In this document: positions 16,548-24,641 of the stretch, piece after piece | How positions within the stretch are numbered: the stretch's first letter is position 1 | Layout: the number at the start of each line of letters is the position of its first letter | Source: JACKCB01 sp964452775 | Lineage (GTDB): Bacteria; Chloroflexota; Anaerolineae; Promineifilales; Promineifilaceae | NCBI GenBank assembly: GCA_964452775.1 | Contig: CAYVQP010000003.1 | Span: forward strand, 1-64,000 | Direction: 5' to 3' | DNA: 64,000 nt | Position numbers and translations under genes: made by a program | Notes under the pieces: model-generated | Told to the model about the DNA's origin: nothing | The model's database searches: none | Seen by the model: the letters and a program-made list of their open reading frames with translations, nothing else

Positions 16548-18374
16548 TTGAGTCGCTCAGGAATATACCGGCGGCTGCTGGGTTACCTGCGGCCCTATTG
16601 GAAACAAGTGATCGTCGCTTACGGCGCCATGCTGCTGGTGACGCTGCTCAACTTACTCGTCCCGCAGATCCTCGCTGAAGCGATTGACCAGGGGTTGGCG
16701 ACCGGCAAGGCCACTTCGCTGTTCCTTGCCGCGGGCATCATCCTGGGAATTGCCGTCCTGCGCGCTCTTGCCGGCTTCCTGCAACAATACTACGGCCTGT
16801 GGCTCACCCATCGCGCATCTTACGACATGCGCAACGACTTCTTTTCCCGCGTGCAGGTGTTGCCGTTTTCATTTCACGATCGCGCCCAGACCGGCGACCT
16901 GATGAGCCGGGCGACCGGCGACATCGGCGAGACGGAGCGCTTTGTCGGCGTCGGTCTGATCGAGTTGACGGGGACGGTGATCATGCTGGCCGGCGTGATC
17001 GTGGCCATGTTGCTGGAGGATGTCCGGCTGGCGCTATTGGCCCTGATCCCATTCCCCATCTTAATTGCTACCACCATCCGCTTCGGGGCCACCGTGCGCC
17101 CGATGTTCAAGATCATTCAAGAGCAATTGGGCGTGCTCTCCAGCATCATGCAGGAGAGTCTGACCGGCATCCGCGTGGTGCAGGCCTTTGCCCGTGAGCC
17201 GCACGAGCTGGAAAAGTTTAGCGTGGCCAACGTCAACTGGTTTGCCAAGCGTTACCGGCTGATCCAAAGCTGGGCAAACAATTGGCCCTTCTTTACCTTC
17301 ACGCTGGCGATCAGTGTCTTCATCTTGCTCTGGTTCGGCGGCGTGATGGCCATTAACGGCGAGATCACCGTCGGCGCGCTCTTCGCCATGATCTCGTACG
17401 TATTGCTGTTGAATGGGCCGGTGCAACATCTGGGCTTCGTGGTGAACCTGGCGGCTACCGCCGGGGCCAGCGCTGCCCGCATCTTCGAGATTACAGACAT
17501 GCCGGACGACATGCCGGACAGGCCGGATGCTATCGAGCTTCCGGACGCGGCCGGGGATGTTTCTTTCGAGCAGGTCAGCTTCGGTTATCGCGACGGACAG
17601 CCGGTGCTGAGCGATATCTCTTTCCATGCCGCTCCCGGTGAAACAGTCGCGCTCATCGGTCCAACCGGCTCCGGCAAATCAACGATCATCAACCTGATCC
17701 CGCGCTTTTACGATCCGGACGGCGGCCGGGTGCTGGTGGAGGGTCAGGATGTGCGCGCGCTGAACAAGCGCAGCCTGCGGCAGAATATCGGCATCGTCTT
17801 GCAAGATTCCTTCTTGTTCAGCGACTCGATTGCCGACAACATCGCCTATGGCCGGCCTGACGCCACGCCGGCGGAGATAGAGACTGCCGCCCGGGCCGCC
17901 CGCGCGCATGATTTCATACTTGATTTTCCCGAGGGGTACGGGACGATGGTCGGCGAGCGCGGGGTCACCTTGAGCGGCGGGCAAAAGCAACGCATTGCCA
18001 TCGCCCGGGCGCTGCTGTGCGACCCGCGCATCCTCATCCTGGACGATTCCACGAGCAGTGTGGACACGGAGACGGAGCACCTGATCCAACAGGCGTTGCA
18101 GCAACTGATGCAGGGCCGGACCACGTTTGTCATCGCCCAACGGCTACTGACCCTGAAATCCGCCGACCAGATCCTGGTTCTGGACCAGGGTCGCATCGTG
18201 GAGCGCGGCCGGCATGAGGAGCTGCTGGCAGCGAACGGGCTGTACCGCGAGATCTACGATTTGCAGCTCAAGGACCAGGAGGAGTTCGCGGCGTTGGAGC
18301 AGCAACTGGGTGCGCCGGTCATTGGCAACGGCAGCCCGGCCGTCGCCGAGCCTGCCGGGGGTGAAGCGCAATGA
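16548..18374 (+). CDS. Heterodimeric ABC exporter, degenerate-site subunit
   Basis: The 608-residue protein is a fused transmembrane/ATPase half-exporter with six membrane segments (first about 22-45) and an NBD from about 343. Walker A GPTGSGKS is near residue 371 and the signature is a canonical LSGGQ near 474. The residue after the Walker B Asp is Asp rather than Glu (ILILDDSTSSVD), and the H-loop His is Gln (VIAQRLLTL). Such changes define the catalytically weak nucleotide site of heterodimeric exporters (TM287/288, BmrC/D type). The start is a TTG with AGGG upstream; no nearer ATG keeps the first helix. It overlaps the next gene by four bases (ATGA). Confidence 0.93.
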   Translation: MSRSGIYRRLLGYLRPYWKQVIVAYGAMLLVTLLNLLVPQILAEAIDQGLATGKATSLFLAAGIILGIAVLRALAGFLQQYYGLWLTHRASYDMRNDFFSRVQVLPFSFHDRAQTGDLMSRATGDIGETERFVGVGLIELTGTVIMLAGVIVAMLLEDVRLALLALIPFPILIATTIRFGATVRPMFKIIQEQLGVLSSIMQESLTGIRVVQAFAREPHELEKFSVANVNWFAKRYRLIQSWANNWPFFTFTLAISVFILLWFGGVMAINGEITVGALFAMISYVLLLNGPVQHLGFVVNLAATAGASAARIFEITDMPDDMPDRPDAIELPDAAGDVSFEQVSFGYRDGQPVLSDISFHAAPGETVALIGPTGSGKSTIINLIPRFYDPDGGRVLVEGQDVRALNKRSLRQNIGIVLQDSFLFSDSIADNIAYGRPDATPAEIETAARAARAHDFILDFPEGYGTMVGERGVTLSGGQKQRIAIARALLCDPRILILDDSTSSVDTETEHLIQQALQQLMQGRTTFVIAQRLLTLKSADQILVLDQGRIVERGRHEELLAANGLYREIYDLQLKDQEEFAALEQQLGAPVIGNGSPAVAEPAGGEAQ

Positions 18375-20236
18375 CCGCCAGCAGCCAGCCAAGCCGGAAT
18401 GGGCAATATGCGGCCGAGCAGAAACGGCTGGAGCGCGAGCGACGCGTAAAGGATCTGTTGCCGGATGAGGACAACGACCTCGGCAAGGCTTATGATGGTC
18501 GTCTGGTTCGCCGCATCGCCTACCACGCCGCGCCGTACAAGTACCGGCTAATCGCGGCGGTCCTGCTGATGGCGATCAGCGCCTTGCTCAGCGCTGCCGG
18601 CCCCTGGATCATCGGCAAAGCCATTGATGACGGCATTCGCACTTCCTCCCTATCTGTCCTGCGCTTCTGGAGCGCGCTCTTTATAGTGGTCGCAGTGGGC
18701 GAGTGGGTGACCAATCGCGGGCGCATTTCGCTGATGGCATTTGTGGGCACGAAGATCGTGGCCGATTTGCGCGAGGCGCTCTTCCGGCACCTGCACACCC
18801 TGTCGCTCAACTTCTACAACAATTACAGCGTGGGCCGGCTGATGAGCCGCCTGATCAGCGACGTGGGCGTGTTACAGGATTTCGTCTCCTGGTCGCTGAC
18901 CGGCCTGACCCGGGCGCTGTTCTCCCTGATCGGCATCACCATCGCCATGCTGTGGCTTAACTGGCAACTGACCCTGGTCTCATTTGCCGTGTTGCCGCTC
19001 ATGTTCTGGCTGACCAACTACTGGCGCAAGAATGTCCGCAGCGCCTATCAGGCTACCCGGCAGCGGCTGTCGCTGATCAACGGCTATCTCAACGAGTCGA
19101 TCACCGGCATCCGCGTGACCCAGAGCTTCGCCAGAGAAGCGCGCAACTACCAGTACTTCGACGACCTGAACAGCTCCTTCCTGGAAGCCAACCTGGACGC
19201 GGCCAAACTGACCGCTATCTTTTTCCCCGGCGTTGATTTCATGGGTTCCTTGGCCACCGCCCTGGTGGTCGGTGTGGGCGGCTACCTGGTGCTGGGGGAT
19301 ACGCTGACTGCCGGGACGCTGATCGCCTTCGTCTTCTACGTGCAGCGCTTCTTCGACCCGATTCGGGAATTGGCGCAACGCTACAACACCTTCCAATCCA
19401 CGATGGCTGCCAGCGAACGGGTGTTCCGGCTGTTGGACACCGAGCCGGACCTCCAAGATCGGCCGGACGCGGTCGATCTGCCGCCAATCAGCGGGGCGGT
19501 GGAGTTCCAGAAGGTGAGCTTCAGCTACAAGAATAGCGAGCCGGTGCTGCGCGACATCAACCTGAGCGTTGCGCCGGGGGAACGGGTGGCGCTGGTCGGC
19601 GAGACGGGAGCCGGCAAGAGCACCATCATTCGCCTGTTGGCCCGTTTCTTTGAGGTGAGCGACGGGGTGTTACTGGTGGACGGGTACGACATCCGGCAGG
19701 TGACTCGGGCCAGCCTGCGCCGGCAACTGGGCATCGTCCTGCAGGATACCTTCCTCTTCTCCGGCAACATCGCGGACAATATCCGTTACGGCCAATTAGA
19801 GGCCACGGACGAGCAGGTGATCGCCGCCGCTGAAGCGGTGGGGGCGGACGCCTTCATCCGCCGGCTGCCGGAGGGCTACCAGACCGATGTCGGCGAGAAC
19901 GGGGTTAATCTCAGCGTGGGCCAGCGGCAGATGGTCTCATTTGCCCGCGCGCTGTTGGCCGATCCGCGCATCCTCATCCTGGACGAAGCGACCAGCAGCG
20001 TGGACACCGCCACCGAGCAGCTCATCCAACTGGGTTTGGACCGGCTAATGGAGGGGCGGACCAGCTTCGTCATCGCCCACCGCCTGAGCACCATCGTCAG
20101 CGCGGACAAGATCGTGGTCCTGGACAGTGGGCGCATCGTGGAAATGGGCACGCACGAAGAGCTATTGCGCCGGCATGGGCGATATTACGATTTGTACACC
20201 ATGCAATGGGCGCAGGACGAGCCGAGCCTCAATTAG
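18371..20236 (+). CDS. Heterodimeric ABC exporter, catalytic-site subunit
   Basis: The 621-residue partner has an N-terminal cytosolic extension of about 50 residues (charged, RLERERRVKDLLPDED), six membrane segments and an NBD with Walker A GETGAGKS (about 409), canonical Walker B with catalytic Glu (ILILDEATSSVD) and H-loop His (VIAHRLSTI). Its signature is LSVGQ instead of LSGGQ. Because each site uses Walker motifs of one subunit and the signature of the other, this gives one fully consensus site (its own Walker motifs with the partner's LSGGQ) and one doubly degenerate site. The complex is expected to export lipids or drugs. It converges with pfkA, overlapping by four bases at the stop codons. 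Confidence 0.93.
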   Translation: MTASSQPSRNGQYAAEQKRLERERRVKDLLPDEDNDLGKAYDGRLVRRIAYHAAPYKYRLIAAVLLMAISALLSAAGPWIIGKAIDDGIRTSSLSVLRFWSALFIVVAVGEWVTNRGRISLMAFVGTKIVADLREALFRHLHTLSLNFYNNYSVGRLMSRLISDVGVLQDFVSWSLTGLTRALFSLIGITIAMLWLNWQLTLVSFAVLPLMFWLTNYWRKNVRSAYQATRQRLSLINGYLNESITGIRVTQSFAREARNYQYFDDLNSSFLEANLDAAKLTAIFFPGVDFMGSLATALVVGVGGYLVLGDTLTAGTLIAFVFYVQRFFDPIRELAQRYNTFQSTMAASERVFRLLDTEPDLQDRPDAVDLPPISGAVEFQKVSFSYKNSEPVLRDINLSVAPGERVALVGETGAGKSTIIRLLARFFEVSDGVLLVDGYDIRQVTRASLRRQLGIVLQDTFLFSGNIADNIRYGQLEATDEQVIAAAEAVGADAFIRRLPEGYQTDVGENGVNLSVGQRQMVSFARALLADPRILILDEATSSVDTATEQLIQLGLDRLMEGRTSFVIAHRLSTIVSADKIVVLDSGRIVEMGTHEELLRRHGRYYDLYTMQWAQDEPSLN

Positions 20237-21333
20237 TCGCCGAATGAGATGCCCAGGTCGCGGGCGGTGAGCATGATGTCGCTGTCCAGCGGCACCAGTT
20301 TCATCCGCCGCACGCTCCCCGCCAGGCGCACATAACGCACTTCCGGCGGATCCAGAGCCACCATCACATCTTGCCACCCGCCAGCCAGGGCGCGCACCGC
20401 CGCCGCCCCAAAGCGCAGAGCGAGCAGCCGGTCATAGGTGGTGGGCGTGCCCCCACGCTGCAAGTGGCCGAGCACGGTGACCCGCGTTTCCTGGCCGGTC
20501 AGCTCCTGCAACGCCGCCCCGATCTGCGCGCCCGCCCCGCCCAGTTGTTCCAGCCGGCCGGCCTCCCGGCCGACCACGCTGTAATCGCCGCCTACCGGTC
20601 GCGCTCCTTCCGCTACCACCACGATGGAGAAGCGCCGCCCGGCTGCCCGGCGCTGGGCGATTTTCTCCGCCACCCGGGCAAGGTCATAGGGGATTTCGGG
20701 GATCAGGATGGCGTCGGCGCTGGCGGCTACTCCGGCAAAGAGGGCGATCCAGCCGGCATAGCGGCCCATGACCTCCACGACCATGATCCGCCGGTGCGCT
20801 TCAGCGGTAGAGTGCAGCCGGTCAATGCATTCCGTGACAAAGGAGACAGCGGTGTTAAAGCCGAAGGTAACTACCGTCTGCTCGAGGTCATTGTCAATCG
20901 TCTTGGGGACGCCGACCAGCCGGATCCCCTTCATGGCCAGGTCGTGGGCGATAGCCATGGAACCATCGCCGCCGATTGCGATCAGCGCGTCCAAGCCGTG
21001 ATCATGGAAGGCGCGCACCAGTTCGTCGCTGCGATCGATCTCGAACATGTTGCCGGCGGCGTCGCGCATTGGATAGCTGAATGGATGGCCCCGGTTAGTG
21101 GAGCCCAGGATGGTGCCTCCCAGATGGGTGATGCCGCGCACGGCGTCTCTGGACAAGGGGACCACGCCCCCTTGGGGATATTCCTCTGGGTTCAACAGGC
21201 CGTTGTAGCCGTCGCGGATGCCAAAACATTCCCAGCCCCGGTTTAGCGCGGCTAACACCGCGGCGCGGATAACGGCGTTCAGGCCGGGCGCATCGCCTCC
21301 GCCTGTGGAAATGGCTAAACGACAAATGCTCAT
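20233..21333 (-). CDS. pfkA: 6-phosphofructokinase, group III-like (Gly/Lys active site)
   Basis: The 366-residue protein is a PfkA-family phosphofructokinase: GGGDAPGLNAVIR (11-23), GGDGSMA (121-127) and VPKTIDND (142-149), the loop that holds the fructose 6-phosphate phosphate transfer. The residue equivalent to E. coli Gly104 is Gly124, as in ATP-dependent enzymes, and the one equivalent to E. coli Gly124 is Lys144, as in PPi-dependent ones. This Gly/Lys pair is known in group III PFKs, most of them ATP-dependent. The stop codon of the upstream kinase-like gene overlaps its ATG (TGATG), so translation is likely coupled. It catalyses a committed glycolytic step. Confidence 0.93.
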   Translation of the reverse strand: MSICRLAISTGGGDAPGLNAVIRAAVLAALNRGWECFGIRDGYNGLLNPEEYPQGGVVPLSRDAVRGITHLGGTILGSTNRGHPFSYPMRDAAGNMFEIDRSDELVRAFHDHGLDALIAIGGDGSMAIAHDLAMKGIRLVGVPKTIDNDLEQTVVTFGFNTAVSFVTECIDRLHSTAEAHRRIMVVEVMGRYAGWIALFAGVAASADAILIPEIPYDLARVAEKIAQRRAAGRRFSIVVVAEGARPVGGDYSVVGREAGRLEQLGGAGAQIGAALQELTGQETRVTVLGHLQRGGTPTTYDRLLALRFGAAAVRALAGGWQDVMVALDPPEVRYVRLAGSVRRMKLVPLDSDIMLTARDLGISFGD

Positions 21334-21998
21334 CAGTCATCCTCGCCGGTTGTGTTGGAAACATCTTTCAATAGGAAGTCCAAGAAGCGGATGGTTTCCG
21401 CCGCCAGGTCTGCCAGGGAGCCGGAGTTGTCCAGGTGAAAGTCGGCCATGGCGATGCAGGCGTTGATATTGTGGCCATACGCCGGCTCTCCCTCGCCCGC
21501 CTCGCCGAGGATCATCTGCCGGGCCAGCGCCTCATGGCTCACCACATCCGCTGCTTCATCGGCGCGGGCGCGGGCGGCGATGCGGGCGATCAACTGTTCG
21601 ATTGGCGCTTCCACAGCCACCAGGGTGAAGTCAGGGCGCAGTTTGCGTTGCAGGGTGCGTACCTCTTCCGGATTGCGAATGGAGTCAATGACCATCACGA
21701 TCGGGCCGGAGCCGGCTTGAGCACTAAGCTCAGCCCGCGCCTTGTCCGCCACCCGTCCGGCCAACACACCGCCGCCGAACTCCTCGCGCAACTCATTGGC
21801 GATGCGGCGCAGCACCGGCCTGGTAACCGGCTCTCCGCGCTGGCGGGCCTCATCGCGCAACTCATCGGACAGGCTCCAATAGCCGGATGGGACGCCGCGC
21901 AGCGCCAACCGGCTGCGCAACTCCTCGATGAACGCGCCTTTACCGGATCCGGGCAGGCCGGTGACGCCGACATAGTAAACTGTACGAAAGCCGGTCAA
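21333..21998 (-). CDS. UPF0200-like P-loop nucleotide kinase
   Basis: The 221-residue protein starts with VYYVGVTGLPGSGKGAF, a Walker A motif, and continues with LSDELRDEARQRG and IDSIRNPEEVRTLQ, a pattern typical of UPF0200/AAA_18 nucleotide kinases, previously known mainly in archaea. RARADEAAD and YGHNINACIAMADF complete the family pattern, with the last part close to the archaeal consensus. The substrate of this family is not settled; relation to adenylate and dephospho-CoA kinases is visible. The TTG at 21998 is chosen because AGAGGGAG lies seven bases upstream; a longer frame enters the opposite gene. The stop overlaps the pfkA start by one base, which implies coupled expression. Confidence 0.8.
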   Translation of the reverse strand: MTGFRTVYYVGVTGLPGSGKGAFIEELRSRLALRGVPSGYWSLSDELRDEARQRGEPVTRPVLRRIANELREEFGGGVLAGRVADKARAELSAQAGSGPIVMVIDSIRNPEEVRTLQRKLRPDFTLVAVEAPIEQLIARIAARARADEAADVVSHEALARQMILGEAGEGEPAYGHNINACIAMADFHLDNSGSLADLAAETIRFLDFLLKDVSNTTGEDD

Positions 21999-22070
21999 CT
22001 CAATCTCCCTCTGGTCAGATTTCGAGCGCAATGATAGCGGAGATCCGGCGAAACCGGTACACGCTTCTGC

Positions 22071-22076
22071 TATAAT
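22071..22076 (+). promoter_or_regulatory. -10 box close to the methyltransferase start codon
   Basis: A perfect TATAAT ends eight bases before the ATG at 22085, so the transcript would begin at or within two bases of the start codon. The expected -35 position holds no good match. The same spacing is seen before tgt. Confidence 0.45.
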
Positions 22077-22084
22077 CCGCGCCA

Positions 22085-22798
22085 ATGAATCGCCCCTGGC
22101 AGCGCCTGCTCCGCTTCGGCTTCCACCTGCTATACAACGAACTGGCCTGGACCTATGACCTGGTAAGCTGGACGGTTTCGCTGGGGGCGTGGCGCGACTG
22201 GCAGCGGGCGGCGATCCCATACCTGGGCGACAGCTGCCGGCGCGTGCTGGAGATCGCGCACGGGCCCGGCCACATGTTGTTGGAGATGGACGGCGCCGGC
22301 TTCCAGGTGATGGGCATTGACCTGTCGCCCTACATGGGCCGGCAAGCGCAACGCCGGTTACGCCGGGCGCGAGTGCGGGCCCCCATCTTGCGGGCGGACG
22401 TGCAGGCGCTGCCCCTGGCCGGCGCTACCTTTGACGCCGTTCTCTCCACCTTTCCGACGGACTTCATCGCCCAGCCGGCCACCTTGAAGGCCATATTCCG
22501 GGTGATCAGGCCGGGCGGGCGGCTGGTCATCGTGCCGGAAGGCCACCTGACCGGCCGCGGCGCGCTCACCCGCCTTATCGGCTGGCTCTACGCGGTGACC
22601 GGCCAGCGCTGGCCCGATCCGGCGGCAGACGACCGGCCCTGGCTGGCTCAGTCGCCGTACTGGTCGCTGCTGGAACGCCGCTTAAACGACGCCGGCTTCT
22701 CCGCGGCGCTCCACGAAGAGCGGCTGGCCGGGAGCGCAGTTTCAATTGTCGTGGCGGAAAAGCCAGTCTCTCCGCTTGCGGGGGGACGATTGGCATAG
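22085..22798 (+). CDS. Class I SAM-dependent methyltransferase
   Basis: The 237-residue protein has a basic/aromatic N-terminal lead (LLRFGFHLLYNELAWTYDLVSW) and a Rossmann-like methyltransferase core: motif I VLEIAHGPGHM (about 56-66), motif II MGIDLS, motif IV FDAVLSTFPTDF, and a GGRLVIVPEGH strand. The N-terminal YNELAWTYDLVSW is typical of lipid/quinone and phosphatidylethanolamine-type methyltransferases, but the substrate cannot be named. No Shine-Dalgarno is visible; the -10 box lies eight bases from the ATG, suggesting a leaderless mRNA. It is divergent from the UPF0200/pfkA pair, with 86 bases between start codons. Confidence 0.87.
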   Translation: MNRPWQRLLRFGFHLLYNELAWTYDLVSWTVSLGAWRDWQRAAIPYLGDSCRRVLEIAHGPGHMLLEMDGAGFQVMGIDLSPYMGRQAQRRLRRARVRAPILRADVQALPLAGATFDAVLSTFPTDFIAQPATLKAIFRVIRPGGRLVIVPEGHLTGRGALTRLIGWLYAVTGQRWPDPAADDRPWLAQSPYWSLLERRLNDAGFSAALHEERLAGSAVSIVVAEKPVSPLAGGRLA

Positions 22799-22814
22799 GC
22801 CTGGAAAAGCCGGG

Positions 22815-22843
22815 TGGATAAAAGCCGGCACACGCGATAGAAT
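22815..22843 (+). promoter_or_regulatory. Possible promoter of lspA-rluD
   Basis: TGGATA (22815-22820) and TAGAAT (22838-22843) are 17 bases apart, each matching the sigma70 consensus at four or five of six bases. The leader would be about 110 bases to the TTG of lspA. Confidence 0.35.
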
Positions 22844-22957
22844 GCAGGTAAGCGCTTTGTTATCGTATGAAGCCCCGTAGAACGCCCGCTAGACCAACGG
22901 GATATCTTCAACTAATTCGCGAACGAACCACGAACCTTTTCAGACCAGGGAAAGCCA

Positions 22958-23722
22958 TTGAGTGATCAACTCGAGAGTGAAAATGCAGAGGGTGCCATAA
23001 GTCCGCCGTTCGATGAACAAGTATCGTCCAAATCGCAACCAATACCGCCGGCTGATTTCGCCGCCGGCACAACGGACGAGAGCGACATCGCGGTAGAAGC
23101 GCCGGCGCCTTCCGGGAGCGACCCGCTGACCCGTACATCCCTGCTCAAGCAGCCTCGCGCGCCACTCTGGCAGCGCATCTGGGTGTTGATTCTCGCCGTC
23201 ATCATCCTGCTGCTCGACCAGCCCAGCAAGCGCCTGGTTGAGCAATGGCTCGCTATCGGACAAAGCTGGTCTCCCTATCCCGATTACGCTCACCTCTTCC
23301 AGATTACGCGAACATTCAACACCGGCGGGGTGTTCGGCATCCTGCAGGGTTGGAACGAGGTTATTGCGGTAGTGGCCGTGTTCGTGACCGGCTTCATCCT
23401 GATCTATAGCTGGTTGCTGCCGGCCGGACACCTGTTGTTGCGCACCGCGCTGGGCCTGCAATTGGGCGGGGCGTTGGGCAACCTGATTGACCGCTTGCGC
23501 CAGGGCCATGTGACCGATTTCATGGACTTTGGCCCCTGGCCGGTGTGGAACATTGCCGACCTGGCTATTGTCACCGGCGCAATACTGCTGGGCGTTGTCT
23601 TGTTGCAGGAGTCGCTGGCGGAAAGACGGCAGCGAAAGCTGGCGGAGTCACACTCAGGTTCGCCGGCAGGCCATGACGAAGCCGCCGTTTCCATAGCTTC
23701 TGATGAACCAACCAATCCGTGA
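22958..23722 (+). CDS. lspA: Lipoprotein signal peptidase (signal peptidase II), long form
   Basis: The core (about residues 72-225) has four hydrophobic segments, a DQPSKRLVE motif matching the family's DQxTK, an asparagine-rich NTGGVFGIL, and the two catalytic aspartates in GNLIDRLRQGHVTDFMDF and WNIADLAIV. It cleaves the signal peptide of diacylglyceryl-modified lipoproteins; this genome has such substrates (34853, 56787). The protein is 254 residues, against about 160 for typical LspA: it has an extra acidic, Ser/Pro-rich N-terminal region of about 70 residues and a C-terminal tail of about 40. The TTG at 22958 has AGGGA upstream. An alternative is that translation starts later, near residue 62-72, but no ATG lies there. 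It overlaps rluD by 20 bases. Confidence 0.9.
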   Translation: MSDQLESENAEGAISPPFDEQVSSKSQPIPPADFAAGTTDESDIAVEAPAPSGSDPLTRTSLLKQPRAPLWQRIWVLILAVIILLLDQPSKRLVEQWLAIGQSWSPYPDYAHLFQITRTFNTGGVFGILQGWNEVIAVVAVFVTGFILIYSWLLPAGHLLLRTALGLQLGGALGNLIDRLRQGHVTDFMDFGPWPVWNIADLAIVTGAILLGVVLLQESLAERRQRKLAESHSGSPAGHDEAAVSIASDEPTNP

Positions 23723-24635
23723 AATCGAGCTGGATGCGCCGGGGGAGCGACTGGACGCGGCGCTGAGCGCCTGCTATCCAGAACTTTCGCGCACCCGCTG
23801 GCAACAGCTCATTGATGAGGGGCACGTCCAGTTGGTGGGCAAGGGACCGGTGAAGGCGAGTATGCGTCTGGCCGGCGGGGAACGCGTGCTTGTTTCGTTT
23901 CCCGAAGTAGTGGAAACAGAACTGGCGGCGGAGAGCATCCCGCTGGATATCCGTTACGAAGATCGAGATCTGCTGGTGGTCAACAAGCCGGCCGGCATGG
24001 TCGTGCATCCCGCGCCCGGCCATGAGCAAGGCACGCTGGTCAATGCCGTGCTTGCCCATTGTCCCAGCCTGGAAGGAGTGGGCGGCGAGCGCCGGCCGGG
24101 CATCGTGCACCGGCTGGACAAAGACACCTCCGGCCTGATCGTCATCGCCAAGAACGAACGGGCGCTACGTTTCCTGCAGGAGCAATTCAAGCGGCGAACG
24201 ATCGAGAAGTATTACCTGGCGCTGGTTGTAGGTGCGATTCAGCCGGCTGAGGCGCTGATAGACGCTCCCATCGGCCGCGATCCCCGGCAACGAAAGCAGA
24301 TGGCCGTCATCCTCCCCGGCTCCTCAGCTGTCTCCCGTCCGGCCACGACGCGCTATCAGGCGTTGACCTATTATGAGAAGTACACGCTGGTGGAGTGCCG
24401 GCCGTTGACCGGCCGGACGCACCAGATCCGGGTGCACATGGCCTATGCCGGCTTCCCCATCGCCGGCGACACAGTCTATGGCCGGCGCAAGCAGCCCCCC
24501 GGCCTACAGCGCCATTTTCTGCATGCCGCCCGCTTGCATCTTGCCAGGCCGAATGGGCAAATGCTGGAGCTGCAGGCGGAGCTGCCGCCGGAATTGCAGA
24601 CCTTTCTGGATGGGCTGGATAGTTCAGCCGCCTGA
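23703..24635 (+). CDS. rluD: 23S rRNA pseudouridine synthase, RluD-type
   Basis: The 310-residue protein has an N-terminal S4 RNA-binding domain (residues about 15-75, LDAALSACYPELSRTRWQQLI) and a RluA-family catalytic domain with GIVHRLDKDTSGLIV, whose Asp is the nucleophile, and RTHQIRVHMAYAGFPI. Domain order matches RluD, which makes pseudouridines in helix 69 of 23S rRNA; RluA/RluC homologues lack or differ in S4, so RluD is the best call. It overlaps lspA by 20 bases in another frame, as is common for this pair in bacteria. The coding region is especially rich in GCCGGC, with six sites in 24001-24600. Confidence 0.93.
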   Translation: MNQPIREIELDAPGERLDAALSACYPELSRTRWQQLIDEGHVQLVGKGPVKASMRLAGGERVLVSFPEVVETELAAESIPLDIRYEDRDLLVVNKPAGMVVHPAPGHEQGTLVNAVLAHCPSLEGVGGERRPGIVHRLDKDTSGLIVIAKNERALRFLQEQFKRRTIEKYYLALVVGAIQPAEALIDAPIGRDPRQRKQMAVILPGSSAVSRPATTRYQALTYYEKYTLVECRPLTGRTHQIRVHMAYAGFPIAGDTVYGRRKQPPGLQRHFLHAARLHLARPNGQMLELQAELPPELQTFLDGLDSSAA

Positions 24636-24641
24636 GCGACC

